Made by a program: the position numbers and the translations under genes
Part shown: positions 7,064-15,675 of the stretch, one piece after another
How positions within the stretch are numbered: position 1 is the stretch's first letter
Layout: each line of letters starts with the position of its first letter
Notes under the pieces: generated by a model
What the model saw: the letters and a program-made list of their open reading frames with translations, nothing else
Told to the model about the DNA's origin: nothing
The model's database searches: none
Source of the DNA: an uncultured Bacteroidota bacterium
Lineage (GTDB): Bacteria > Bacteroidota > Bacteroidia > AKYH767-A > OLB10
Assembly (NCBI GenBank): GCA_903881665.1
Contig: CAIRUC010000030.1
Span: 1-34,151 of the forward strand
Direction: 5' to 3'
DNA length: 34,151 nucleotides

Positions 7064-9154
7064 TTAATAAGACCCTGCTCGCTTTCGAATAAACCATTCG
7101 ATTGTAAGCAGCAGTATCAACAAGAAAAACACCCAAGGTAAATTCACAAGATCTTCTAGTTTTTTACGAGTAAACGAAACTGGTTTTAAATCCTCTCTTG
7201 ATTTCAACGCATTTATTAATTTATCTTCATCGCCTGGGAGAATAGAAATGGCCCCTGATTTTTGCGACAAAGCATACAGCAACTGATGGTTGGCAACGGT
7301 ATTTGAAATTTCCATTTGCAAAGCATTAACACTAAACTCACCCTGTTGAACATACAACTTATCGCCGAGTTTTACTTCCGCTTTATACCTGTAATTACCA
7401 ACTGAAAACTGTCCTACATTCAATGAATAAGTATTTTCAGTACGAGAAAAAACATAAGGAAACTGATCTCCTTTAGCATTAAAAATAGTGAGATGCGCCT
7501 CTGGTTCATTTACTGGCTGTTCTGATTGATTATATAGTTCGGCATCAATTACCAATGCCTCATTTTCTTTAAAACTATTTTTCACAATTACACGAAAAGG
7601 GCTTCTATTTTCCTTCGCACTGAGGTACTGAACAATTTTAGAAATAAGTTCATTTGAACGATCATGAGAACCATTCGAACTAAAATCGGCTAATCGCCAT
7701 TTCCATAACCCTTCACCTGCTAAAACTGCGTATTTAACACCATCGGCATCTGCAAATGAAAGTAATGGCTGCTTAGTAACAACCGCACCTAATTTTTGAT
7801 TAAATAACGTGTAGGCGTTACCGTTAGATGAATAAATTCCGAAAGGACCTTTTAGTGGCGGCCATTCATCAATTTGTTTTAGCAAATCATCGCTCATCGT
7901 AAACAAGGAGAAGTTGACTGCAGGAACGGCCTGCATATCATTCAAGGATCCTCTATTATCTGCCACTTGCATACCTGCACGAACATTATTAAAATCACTC
8001 ACAGTAGTATTTGCGCCAAGAATAAACCACATAGGAATACGAGCCGCTTTCACTTTCTGTAGGAGACTTACAGCATCCACACGTTGAGAAGGAAGTCCGT
8101 GTAATACGACCAAGCTATAGTCATTAATTCGACCAGTAAAATCGGAAGGACTCGTAATCGAAACCTCATAATTCGGACTTACTTCAATAGCATTTTTAAT
8201 TGCACTTTCATCAGGATTTGGAGCGGCGGAAACAATCAATATTTTTTGTTTATTTTCGACTACTTCAACAAAAAAATCGCGTACGTTATTGGTGTACGTA
8301 ACTTCGCCATCGAGTTGAGTAATTGCCACGACATAATGATGAATCCCTTTCTTTTTTGCATCTAGAAATAAGGGCACTGATGTATGGAAATTATTTCCGG
8401 AAACAGAAATTGATCGTGAAAATAATTTGGCAGTATCTTCAGAAACATTCAAAGTTAAAGAAGAAGCTGCCGCTTGGCGAGCATCGATCCAAACTTCTAT
8501 TGGGAAATTATTTCCCAAGAATGCCATTTTATTTGCGGTTACCTTCGAAATAACAATATCTTTTCTGATAGTTGTATCTCCAAAGGCAATAGTATACACG
8601 GGAACTTTTAAACGATCTGGTCCATAAACGGGATTACTACCTTCGTTATACAATCCATCACTAGCAATTACAATAGCACCTACATTTCTATTTGCAAACT
8701 TCGTATCTAGGTCTTTATACAAGCCTGAGAAATCCGTTTCCTTATCGGAGAAAGAAAAATCGAAATTATCGCGTACATGATCACCAAACGACAATAATTT
8801 CACATCATAATTACCACCTAAACGAGATGCTACTTTTTCAATACTAGTTTTATATTTTTCAATTACATCAACAGAATCTTTTCTATTAATTATTGATTTA
8901 CTAGCATCCAAAGCGAGTACTACAATTGGCTTTTCGACCTCACGAGAAACCACTCTTAACATTGGCCCTAGCAACAAAAAACACAATAAAGAAACCAAAG
9001 TAAATCGAGCACCCGACATTAAGCGACTTTGCCACTTCGGAAGGTCCATCATTAATTGTTCCTTACGATAAAGCAAATAAGAATAAGCAGCCCCTACCAA
9101 CAAGCAGAAAACCGTAAATCCGAAAGGCAACTCAGTTATCAGTGAAATTCCCAC
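7064..9154 (-). CDS. VWA-domain membrane protein
   Basis: Large membrane-anchored protein of 696 residues. Two N-terminal helices (about 9-29 and 46-66) precede a von Willebrand A domain (about 77-205). This begins VVLALDASKSI, so the MIDAS DxSxS metal-adhesion motif is intact, and later has AIVIASDGLYNEG. A long extracytoplasmic beta-rich region follows, including a Rossmann-like segment starting ILIVSAAPNPDES. A C-terminal helix (LPWVFFLLILLLTIEWF) ends in RKRAGSY. The architecture is shared by Bacteroidota proteins of unknown function that are often linked to envelope assembly or aerotolerance-type clusters; the partner MoxR ATPase is not in this window. The start codon is GTG at 9154. It lies 26 nt after the LolD-like gene, so a shared transcript is likely. 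Confidence 0.85.
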   Translation of the reverse strand: MGISLITELPFGFTVFCLLVGAAYSYLLYRKEQLMMDLPKWQSRLMSGARFTLVSLLCFLLLGPMLRVVSREVEKPIVVLALDASKSIINRKDSVDVIEKYKTSIEKVASRLGGNYDVKLLSFGDHVRDNFDFSFSDKETDFSGLYKDLDTKFANRNVGAIVIASDGLYNEGSNPVYGPDRLKVPVYTIAFGDTTIRKDIVISKVTANKMAFLGNNFPIEVWIDARQAAASSLTLNVSEDTAKLFSRSISVSGNNFHTSVPLFLDAKKKGIHHYVVAITQLDGEVTYTNNVRDFFVEVVENKQKILIVSAAPNPDESAIKNAIEVSPNYEVSITSPSDFTGRINDYSLVVLHGLPSQRVDAVSLLQKVKAARIPMWFILGANTTVSDFNNVRAGMQVADNRGSLNDMQAVPAVNFSLFTMSDDLLKQIDEWPPLKGPFGIYSSNGNAYTLFNQKLGAVVTKQPLLSFADADGVKYAVLAGEGLWKWRLADFSSNGSHDRSNELISKIVQYLSAKENRSPFRVIVKNSFKENEALVIDAELYNQSEQPVNEPEAHLTIFNAKGDQFPYVFSRTENTYSLNVGQFSVGNYRYKAEVKLGDKLYVQQGEFSVNALQMEISNTVANHQLLYALSQKSGAISILPGDEDKLINALKSREDLKPVSFTRKKLEDLVNLPWVFFLLILLLTIEWFIRKRAGSY

Positions 9155-9180
9155 AGCAGCTATTTAGTTTTTATAATAAA

Positions 9181-9837
9181 TCAATGAAGAATAATTCCGT
9201 CACTGATCGTTAACATCCTATCGGCCATTGCAGCCAAATCAGGATTATGAGTAACAATTACAAAAGTTTGATTAAACTCTTTACGTAATTCGAAGAACAA
9301 TTGATGCAATTCACGTGCATTTGCCGAATCGAGATTTCCTGAAGGTTCATCGGCCAATATCAATGCAGGTTTATTAATGAGAGCACGAGCTATTGCTACG
9401 CGCTGTTGTTCTCCACCCGACATGGTAGAAGGTTTATGATCTATTCTATCTTTCAATCCCATTCGCTCCAATAACTGCTCTGCTTCCTTCTCCGCCTCCG
9501 CTTTACTTCTACCAGCTATTAAAGCAGGAATCGAAACATTTTCGAGTGCTGTAAATTCGGGAAGTAACTGATGAAATTGAAATACAAAACCGATATGTTT
9601 ATTTCTAAAATTAGCCAGCTCTTTACCTTTCAAACGAGACACTTCAATATTTGCAATTTTCAATGTTCCCGAATCTGGCTGATCGAGTGTACCTAGCATA
9701 TGTAGCAACGTTGATTTTCCGGCACCGCTAGCTCCTACTATTGAAACAATTTCTCCCTTTGCAACCGACATTTGAATGCCTTTTAGAACGGGTAGACTAG
9801 AATAAGATTTAAATAAATCGGCAACCTGAATAATCAT
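9181..9837 (-). CDS. LolD-like ABC transporter ATP-binding protein
   Basis: ATPase subunit of the MacB/LolD class, 218 residues, the usual size for LolD. Visible motifs: Walker [10 protein letters not shown] (35-43), Q-loop [15 protein letters not shown] signature [15 protein letters not shown], Walker [14 protein letters not shown] with catalytic Glu, and H-loop VTHNPDLA. Known role of the family: powering lipoprotein release from the inner membrane (LolCDE) or MacB-type extraction. The LolC/LolE-type permease is not adjacent here. The frame stays open to an ATG at 9966, but those 43 extra residues are hydrophobic and unlike any ABC protein. The ATG at 9837, giving [12 protein letters not shown], is the normal start for this family. 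The helicase gene lies 94 nt upstream and the VWA gene 26 nt downstream on the same strand. Confidence 0.92.
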   Translation of the reverse strand: MIIQVADLFKSYSSLPVLKGIQMSVAKGEIVSIVGASGAGKSTLLHMLGTLDQPDSGTLKIANIEVSRLKGKELANFRNKHIGFVFQFHQLLPEFTALENVSIPALIAGRSKAEAEKEAEQLLERMGLKDRIDHKPSTMSGGEQQRVAIARALINKPALILADEPSGNLDSANARELHQLFFELRKEFNQTFVIVTHNPDLAAMADRMLTISDGIILH

Positions 9838-9931
9838 AAATTCCAAATGAATGCTTCTAAATTGAGAGCATAAAGATAAAGCAACGCAGAATATACAGAG
9901 AATAGAAACGAATAAAATATCAACGAAATTT

Positions 9932-11368
9932 CTACAAATCATTATCTTCAATAAAATATTTTTCATTGAAGTTTAATAAATAGAGTTGTTTGGAAGCTCG
10001 CGTCATAGCAGTATACAACCAACGTAATTGCTCCACCCCCTCCTGATCGTCAGGCAAATAGCCCTGATCTACAAAAACAACGGGCCATTGACCACCTTGC
10101 GACTTATGGCAAGTAACGGCATACGCAAACTTCACTTGAAGAGCATTGTAATACGGATTTTTTCGAATTAGTGCATTACGGCGACGTTTATCGGGTTCAT
10201 CAAAAGTATAATGCTCATGTAAGTTATCGAAAAGTGATTGTTGCTGCGTCTTTGTCATGGCCGGAGCTTCACTCGAAAGTGTGTCCATTATTAAATAGGC
10301 TTCATAGGCGGGTTCGTCAGGAAAATCTATCATTTCAACCGTTGCCAAAGCAAACCGGAATCCCAACTTTTCCTCAAAGCGATGAATTTTCCGTATTGAA
10401 ATCACGTCTCCATTGGCAATAAAACCTGCTTTATGTTCGGCATTTAACCAATGGTAATTATTTTTAACCACCATCAAACTATCACCAGCACCCAACTCGT
10501 CTTCCATCCAAAGTTGATGAAAACGAATTAATCGGTTATACTGAATTGCCGATTTATTAGAACGAGTAATCACCAGCACATTCTCTTGACCATATTCACG
10601 ATAAACATCATGCATCAAATCGATTAAATCGACTCCACTCACTCGATGAATATCGGAAAACCCGTTAATAGCCAATGAAATTTCCGGAATTTCTTCATTT
10701 ATATTTGCCCTAATTTTAGTAGCATTTGATAAAATTCCACTATCCTGTTGTTGCCTTACCACCTCTGTTAGTTCGGACTCATACACTTCACGCCGAAATC
10801 GGTAACGCAAATGATTTACATCTAGAGCGGGACTATGATCAAAATGAACGGGAGGCAGCTGAGCGGTATCCCCCACTAGCATTAACCTACAACCTGGGCC
10901 GCTATACACATAACTCACTAAATCAGAAAGTAAGTTTACACCGGGGAAAGCAGAACCAGAATCATCGATGGCTGCATCGGGAATCATGGAAGCCTCATCA
11001 ACGATAAATAAAGTTTTTTTAAACTTGTTTTCGATAGGACGCAACGACATTCTTCCATCGGAGGTCATGCTTGGCATATATAAATGTTTATGGATCGTAT
11101 AAGCCGGGCGACCGGTATAACCTGACAACACTTTAGCGGCTCTTCCCGTAGGTGCAAGTAACACAATATTCTGAAAAGCATTAGAAACGGCCGACATCAT
11201 AGTCGTTTTCCCCGTACCGGCATATCCCCTTAAAACGAATATTCCTCCATCAGAATCCTCCGCAAATCGGCTAAAGCCCTCAATAAAGCGCTCTTGCCCC
11301 TGGGTAGGGATGACTGATAACGAATCATATAAGAGAGAGCGCACTCTGGCGGCCATTTCACCTTTCAC
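9932..11368 (-). CDS. RecD2/Dda-like SF1B helicase (AAA ATPase)
   Basis: Cytosolic 5'-3' DNA helicase of superfamily 1B, 478 residues. In order: Walker [10 protein letters not shown] (48-56), [12 protein letters not shown] (motif Ia), [11 protein letters not shown] (Walker B/motif II), [13 protein letters not shown] (motif III), [11 protein letters not shown], then [16 protein letters not shown] and [15 protein letters not shown] (motifs V-VI). It lacks the long N-terminal regions of RecD or RecD2 and resembles the compact phage T4 Dda/Pif1-like enzymes that Bacteroidota carry as single-copy genes. It probably works in recombination or replication restart; no RecB/RecC is nearby. Start: GTG 11368, or ATG 11356 (MAARVRSLL), which is preceded by a purine-rich AAAGGTGA. 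The ATG is a real alternative and would shorten the protein by four residues. Confidence 0.9.
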   Translation of the reverse strand: MKGEMAARVRSLLYDSLSVIPTQGQERFIEGFSRFAEDSDGGIFVLRGYAGTGKTTMMSAVSNAFQNIVLLAPTGRAAKVLSGYTGRPAYTIHKHLYMPSMTSDGRMSLRPIENKFKKTLFIVDEASMIPDAAIDDSGSAFPGVNLLSDLVSYVYSGPGCRLMLVGDTAQLPPVHFDHSPALDVNHLRYRFRREVYESELTEVVRQQQDSGILSNATKIRANINEEIPEISLAINGFSDIHRVSGVDLIDLMHDVYREYGQENVLVITRSNKSAIQYNRLIRFHQLWMEDELGAGDSLMVVKNNYHWLNAEHKAGFIANGDVISIRKIHRFEEKLGFRFALATVEMIDFPDEPAYEAYLIMDTLSSEAPAMTKTQQQSLFDNLHEHYTFDEPDKRRRNALIRKNPYYNALQVKFAYAVTCHKSQGGQWPVVFVDQGYLPDDQEGVEQLRWLYTAMTRASKQLYLLNFNEKYFIEDNDL

Positions 11369-11391
11369 AAATAAAGAATTATATTTAACAA

Positions 11392-11425
11392 CAAAAATAG
11401 ACCATTCAGGAATTCCTTATTTTTG
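11392..11425. promoter_or_regulatory. Divergent -7 elements flanking a 10-bp palindrome
   Basis: The helicase/DUF3822 intergenic region has TATTTTTG on the minus strand (11392-11399) and TATTTTTG on the plus strand (11418-11425), both exact TAnnTTTG matches. The perfect palindrome AGGAATTCCT (11408-11417) directly abuts the plus-strand element. I found no well-placed -33 TTTG for either. The plus-strand element ends 8 nt before the DUF3822 ATG. Confidence 0.4.
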
Positions 11426-11433
11426 GACCATCC

Positions 11434-12309
11434 ATGGAAGAAGAAATAATACAGATCAATCTTAAGCACCAAGTTGTAGACGAATCGTATGAGCACGGAA
11501 TGACGGAGCGAGCAGCCTTCGTTGCGACGGTTGACGAACATCAGTTCTGCTATTTCATTCTCGATCTTGCGAGAAGAAAAGTAGTTGTGATGAAAGACTA
11601 TCACATCATACAAGGAAGCGGAACATCAACAGGATTACTCAAATCCATCATTGAACATGACGAGATCTTAGGAAATCTTCAAGCGGAGAAGGTGATATTC
11701 GGGCTGCACAGCAATTGCAGCACATTCATTCCTGACCCACTATTTAGTAAAGAACATATGGCAGAAGCACTGAATCTTATATGCAGACCGGAAGCCACTG
11801 ACAATATTTACGAAGATCACATAAAAATAGCAGATTCTCATTTGATTTACAATGTGCCTCAAGCATTTCTAAAAGAAACACGAGAAATATTCAAAGAAGC
11901 GCTTTTATTTAATGCAAAATCAAATTTTATAGAAATGCAATTGATGATGAACAAACACCGTCAGTTACCATTTTTAGTAGTAAATGTGCGCAAACATAAA
12001 ATGGATGTAATTGTATGTAAAGGCAACGAATTATTATTTAGCAATACATTTGAGCAACATACTGGAGAAGACTTTATTTACTATCTATTGTATGTGATGG
12101 AACAATTACAACTAAGTCCGGATGTAAATCAGGTAATGGTTTACGGAGAAATAGACAGAAACTCATCATCGTGGTTAGTAGCACAGAAATACATACGCTA
12201 CATATCACTCGGAGAAAAGCCTGACAATATTGACTATTCGTATGGATTTAGCAATATCAGCAGTTCACAATATCACCTATTATTTAGCCAATCATTGTGC
12301 GTATTATAA
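11434..12309 (+). CDS. DUF3822 family protein
   Basis: Recognised as the Bacteroidota-specific DUF3822 family, which commonly precedes rsmD and coaD as it does here. The protein is 291 residues and soluble, with two similar-looking halves. The first holds FCYFILDLARRKVVVMKDYH and the second PFLVVNVRKHKMDVIVCKG, each a beta-hairpin start typical of an actin/hexokinase-like (ASKHA) duplicated fold. From memory the family is placed near that superfamily, but no clear phosphate-binding motifs are visible, so ATP binding is doubtful. No function is established. Its last 13 nt overlap rsmD, which indicates translational coupling. A role near ribosome modification or CoA synthesis would be inferred from position only. 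Confidence 0.9.
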   Translation: MEEEIIQINLKHQVVDESYEHGMTERAAFVATVDEHQFCYFILDLARRKVVVMKDYHIIQGSGTSTGLLKSIIEHDEILGNLQAEKVIFGLHSNCSTFIPDPLFSKEHMAEALNLICRPEATDNIYEDHIKIADSHLIYNVPQAFLKETREIFKEALLFNAKSNFIEMQLMMNKHRQLPFLVVNVRKHKMDVIVCKGNELLFSNTFEQHTGEDFIYYLLYVMEQLQLSPDVNQVMVYGEIDRNSSSWLVAQKYIRYISLGEKPDNIDYSYGFSNISSSQYHLLFSQSLCVL

Positions 12310-12833
12310 GCGGAAAATTTCGCGGAAAACAACTAATTGTTCCAAAGCAATTACCTGTTCGACCGACCACAGACTTTGCTAAAACAGGTCTGTTTAATAT
12401 TATTAATAATACATATAATTTCAACAAAATAAGTTGTCTGGATTTATATGCGGGAACTGGAAGTTTAAGTTTCGAATTTTTATCGAGAGGATGCGGTGAT
12501 ATTACGAGTATTGATATGAATGGAGGTTGCTGCAAGTACATAAAAACAACGGCAGTGCTACTTAATAACAATAACGCATTATCCGTAATACAGGCAGACG
12601 TAATTAAATTCTTGTCGACAGCCCTAAAACCATATGATATTATAATTGCCGATCCTCCTTACGCAGAAACGCCTGCAGAAGAACTTACAAAAATTGTTTT
12701 TGAAAGAAATTTATTAAAGCCAGGTGGCGTATTTATACTTGAGCATGCATCAGGCAACGATTTAAGTAATTTAGCACATTACAATGACACCCGAAAATAC
12801 GGGCATGTTAGTTTTTCATTTTTCAGAGAGTAA
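12297..12833 (+). CDS. rsmD: 16S rRNA (guanine(966)-N2)-methyltransferase RsmD
   Basis: SAM-dependent methyltransferase that modifies G966 of 16S rRNA in the assembled 30S particle. N-terminal (V)RIISGKFRGKQL and VRPTTDFAKTGLFN are family hallmarks. SAM-binding motif I is DLYAGTGSL (49-57), followed by an acidic loop at SIDMN. The catalytic IADPPY (DPPY at 119-122) is intact. Length 178 is normal. The start is a GTG at 12297 lying inside the end of the DUF3822 gene. It is the only start that keeps the conserved N-terminus, so the 13-nt overlap is real. coaD follows 25 nt after the stop. Confidence 0.94.
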   Translation: MRIISGKFRGKQLIVPKQLPVRPTTDFAKTGLFNIINNTYNFNKISCLDLYAGTGSLSFEFLSRGCGDITSIDMNGGCCKYIKTTAVLLNNNNALSVIQADVIKFLSTALKPYDIIIADPPYAETPAEELTKIVFERNLLKPGGVFILEHASGNDLSNLAHYNDTRKYGHVSFSFFRE

Positions 12834-12858
12834 AAAAAATAAACTTCAATCTACTACT

Positions 12859-13320
12859 ATGTCAAAAATCGCATTATTCCCTGGAAGCTTTGATCCTATT
12901 ACTATAGGCCATGTAGATATTGTAATTAGGTCGCTAGATTTATTCGACAAAATTATAATTGGAGTAGGACATAATTCACAGAAAAGCTATATGTTTCCAC
13001 TGCAAGATCGAATGGAATGGATTAAAGAATGTTTCAATGAGTATAGCCAAGTAGAAGTAAAAACCTACAGTGGATTAACGGTTGATTATTGCAAAGAAAT
13101 AAATGCGCGTTTTATCTTACGCGGCTTAAGAACATCTATTGATTTTGAATTCGAGAAATCGATTGGACAAATGAATAGGTACTTAGAAAGTGGTATAGAA
13201 ACTATTTTTCTTTTATCGGCACCACAATATTCCCCAATTTCATCAACCATAGTTCGAGACATCATAAAAAATGGTGGAAATGCGGAACCCTTTATAGGAT
13301 CTGGAGTAAAGCTTAAGTAA
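12859..13320 (+). CDS. coaD: Phosphopantetheine adenylyltransferase
   Basis: Catalyses ATP + 4'-phosphopantetheine to dephospho-CoA + PPi, the penultimate step of coenzyme A synthesis. The 153-residue protein has the nucleotidyltransferase signature FPGSFDPITIGHVD (7-20; TxGH type), RGLRTSIDFEFE for substrate binding, and PISSTIVRDII near the C-terminus, the ATP-binding ISSTxVR motif. The frame is open from 12784, inside rsmD, but the ATG at 12859 gives MSKIALFPGSFDP, the standard N-terminus. Third gene of the DUF3822-rsmD-coaD operon; it ends 6 nt before the convergent kinase-like gene. Confidence 0.96.
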   Translation: MSKIALFPGSFDPITIGHVDIVIRSLDLFDKIIIGVGHNSQKSYMFPLQDRMEWIKECFNEYSQVEVKTYSGLTVDYCKEINARFILRGLRTSIDFEFEKSIGQMNRYLESGIETIFLLSAPQYSPISSTIVRDIIKNGGNAEPFIGSGVKLK

Positions 13321-13326
13321 ACAATA

Positions 13327-14169
13327 TTACTTACTGACATAGTACCTCATCAGCCCATCTATAGGCTGCTTTACAACACTTCCGATCGTTACGTTTAATT
13401 CCTTTGCAACATCGTATAATTCCTTTTCGAAATAGAACGCAATAGAGCCAACGAAATAAACTTTCACCTTTTGAAAATCGGGGTAATTACAAACATATAA
13501 AGTCATAAAATCACGAAAATTATTCATGATTAATTCGTGGATATATTTATTTTCTCTGTGCTTTGTATAAAACTTAGAAAAAGAAGCTAGCCATACATTT
13601 GGGTTCGGTTTTTTGTAAACAAAATCGTTGATACTATCTCTAGTAAGATGGTAAGAGTCAACGAAATCTTTATGCACCTCAGTTGGAAGTAAATCATACA
13701 AAAAGTGAGTCAGTAATTTTTTACCAAGATGTGCTCCACTACCTTCATCTCCTAAGATATACCCCATTCCATAATTACGCTCGTGCACTTTAACACCATC
13801 AAACCAACAAGAATTGGAGCCAGTTCCAATGATACAAGAAATTCCGGGTTCATTTCCGCACGTTGCGTATGCACAAGCTAATAAATCATGATCAACCAAA
13901 ACCTCGGCATTAGTAAAGAATTTTCTTAATCCAACTGCTATTTGCTCCTTCTTTTCAGCACTCGAGCAACCAGCACCAAAGAACTTCACTTCTTTCACAT
14001 CAACTGCAAAAGAAACCATTTCCGCATTTTGAGATAATGTTTCGAAAACCAACTCCGAAGAATGAAAAAATGGATTAAAACCCATCGTATTATAGGGACC
14101 TTTAACGGTTGTACCATCATATAACAACCAATCTGCCTTGGTAGAACCTGAATCGCATACTAATAACAT
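13327..14169 (-). CDS. N-acetylglucosamine kinase-like protein (BadF/BadG ATPase family)
   Basis: ASKHA-fold sugar kinase of 280 residues. Phosphate-1 motif: LLVCDSGSTKADWLLYDG at the very start. Phosphate-2/adenosine region: CIIGTGSNSCWFDG. The GDEGSGAHLGKKLL segment is the conserved sugar/phosphate loop of eukaryotic-type GlcNAc kinases. VYFVGSIAFYF near the C-terminus corresponds to the second adenosine motif (usually GGS/GSVA). In Bacteroidota these enzymes are thought to phosphorylate GlcNAc or related amino sugars during peptidoglycan recycling. The acceptor specificity here is inferred from family similarity only. Monocistronic, divergent from the APC permease. Confidence 0.88.
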   Translation of the reverse strand: MLLVCDSGSTKADWLLYDGTTVKGPYNTMGFNPFFHSSELVFETLSQNAEMVSFAVDVKEVKFFGAGCSSAEKKEQIAVGLRKFFTNAEVLVDHDLLACAYATCGNEPGISCIIGTGSNSCWFDGVKVHERNYGMGYILGDEGSGAHLGKKLLTHFLYDLLPTEVHKDFVDSYHLTRDSINDFVYKKPNPNVWLASFSKFYTKHRENKYIHELIMNNFRDFMTLYVCNYPDFQKVKVYFVGSIAFYFEKELYDVAKELNVTIGSVVKQPIDGLMRYYVSK

Positions 14170-14278
14170 AGCCTAGGAATTTATATACAAATGACAAGAA
14201 ATTACAGCTCATAACCAATAAAATAGTGTAGATATTTCATAAAGTTTTTAACCGAGAATGTTAGTTGAATTAATTGTT

Positions 14279-14286
14279 TATTTTCG
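14279..14286 (+). promoter_or_regulatory. -7-like element directly in front of the APC permease ATG
   Basis: TATTTTCG matches the TAnnTTTG consensus except for C in place of the third T. It ends 5 nt before the ATG at 14292. If it is used, the transcript would start at or next to the start codon. No good -33 element was found at the expected distance, so confidence is low. Confidence 0.3.
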
Positions 14287-14291
14287 GGCAA

Positions 14292-15635
14292 ATGGCTTCA
14301 GCAGAACAACCTCAGTTAGAACGAAGACTTGGACTTTTCCAAAGTACGGTCATAAATATGATCGACATGGTAGGGATAGGTCCGTTTGTAGTACTTTCAA
14401 TTGTAATACAATTGATGGGTGGTCCATGGTTTCTATATGCATGGTTAGCGGGTGCTTTCTTATCCATAGTCGATGCTATGATATGGTCAGAACTAGGAGC
14501 GGCATATCCTTTAGCTGGAGGAAGTTTCAATTTTTTAAGGGCTGCCTATGGAGAAAAATCGTGGGGTAAACTCTTTTCTTTTTTATATGTATGGCAAACG
14601 ATGCTTCAAGCGCCATTAGTTGTGGCCAGCGGAGCGATAGGTTTTGCCCATTACTTCGGATTTCTAGTTCCGTTAAATGATATTACCTCTAGAATTGTTT
14701 CGGGGAGCATCGTTATTGTACTAACGTTATTGCTGTACCGAAAAATAGACACCATTGGAAAGATCAGTATTTTACTTTGGATCGGCGTTATCTTTACCAT
14801 GCTTTGGATTATTTATGGTGGTATTAGCAACGGACATTTTACAGAACCATTGAAACATATCAACGATGGCTTTACACTTAATGCTGCATTCGCGGCTGCA
14901 CTAGGGGCCGCATCGGTTAAAACAATTTATAGTTATTTAGGCTATTACAATGTTTGCCACTTAGGAGGAGAAATTAAAAATCCCACTAAATATATTCCAT
15001 TAAGCATGATTTTGTCGGTTTTAGGAATTGCTGTCCTTTATATCTCGATGAACATGAGTGTAGTAAGTGTAATACCCTGGAATGAAGCAGCGAAGTCGGA
15101 ATTTGTAGTAAGCACCTACTTCGAAAAATTATATGGACATACTGCTGCTTTATTAGCCACGGTATTAATATTATGGGTTGCCTTTGCTAGTTTATTTGCT
15201 GTAATGTTAGGATACTCGCGAGTACCTTATGCTGCAGCGAAAGAAGGAGAATTTTTCGAAGTTTTTGCAAAGATTCACCCCACTCGACATTTCCCACACA
15301 TTGCATTATTAGGCTTAGGAATTACAGCTTTTGCGTTTAGTTTATTATTTAAACTTTCGCAAGTAATAACGGCCATACTAGCGATGAGGATTGTAATACA
15401 ATTCATTGGTCAGGCAGTAGGCTTAATTATTCTTCGCCGCAAAAAGCAAATTGTGCTACCTTTTAAAATGCCATTTTATCCATTGCCTGTTATTATAGCG
15501 ATTTTAATATGGGGATTCATTTTTATATCTACAGGAAAAGAATTTATGATTTCGGGCGGAATAGTAATCATTAGCGGTACGATTGTTTACTTAATCAAAT
15601 CGAAGCGCAGTATTCAGTGGCCCTTTAGCAAATAA
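14292..15635 (+). CDS. APC-family amino acid permease
   Basis: Inner-membrane secondary transporter of the amino acid-polyamine-organocation family, 447 residues from the ATG at 14292, with about 12 membrane helices. TM1 has the unwound-helix region MVGIGPFVVLS. The loop ELGAAYPLAGGSFNFLRAAYG (about 70-90) is the conserved APC segment after TM2. Later helices include LGAASVKTIYSYLGYYNVCH and a cytoplasmic VPYAAAKEGEFFEVFAKIHP. The substrate is probably an amino acid, but the sequence does not say which. The frame can be extended upstream to a TTG at 14274; the ATG is preferred because MASAEQPQLERRLGLF is a typical N-terminus. A strong hairpin terminator follows immediately. Confidence 0.92.
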   Translation: MASAEQPQLERRLGLFQSTVINMIDMVGIGPFVVLSIVIQLMGGPWFLYAWLAGAFLSIVDAMIWSELGAAYPLAGGSFNFLRAAYGEKSWGKLFSFLYVWQTMLQAPLVVASGAIGFAHYFGFLVPLNDITSRIVSGSIVIVLTLLLYRKIDTIGKISILLWIGVIFTMLWIIYGGISNGHFTEPLKHINDGFTLNAAFAAALGAASVKTIYSYLGYYNVCHLGGEIKNPTKYIPLSMILSVLGIAVLYISMNMSVVSVIPWNEAAKSEFVVSTYFEKLYGHTAALLATVLILWVAFASLFAVMLGYSRVPYAAAKEGEFFEVFAKIHPTRHFPHIALLGLGITAFAFSLLFKLSQVITAILAMRIVIQFIGQAVGLIILRRKKQIVLPFKMPFYPLPVIIAILIWGFIFISTGKEFMISGGIVIISGTIVYLIKSKRSIQWPFSK

Positions 15636-15668
15636 AAAAAAATCCCTGATTAATTCGGGGATTTTTTT
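15636..15668. terminator. Bidirectional rho-independent terminator
   Basis: An uninterrupted inverted repeat between the convergent permease and repeat-protein genes. The run of seven A plus TCCC (15636-15646) pairs with GGGA plus seven T (15658-15668). The stem extends inward by T-G, G-C and A-T pairs to leave a 5-nt TTAAT loop. The A and T tracts make a U-run on both strands, so it can terminate transcription from either side. Confidence 0.9.
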
Positions 15669-15675
15669 ATCTAGA

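Noticed and set aside
9838..9966. N-terminal extension of the LolD-like frame up to an ATG at 9966
   Set aside because: The 43 extra residues are hydrophobic, unlike any ABC ATPase, and overlap the helicase 3' end; MIIQVADLF at 9837 is the family start.
12784..12858. Upstream extension of the coaD frame inside rsmD
   Set aside because: It adds 25 residues before a canonical MSKIALFPGSFDP start; it is simply an open frame over the rsmD end.
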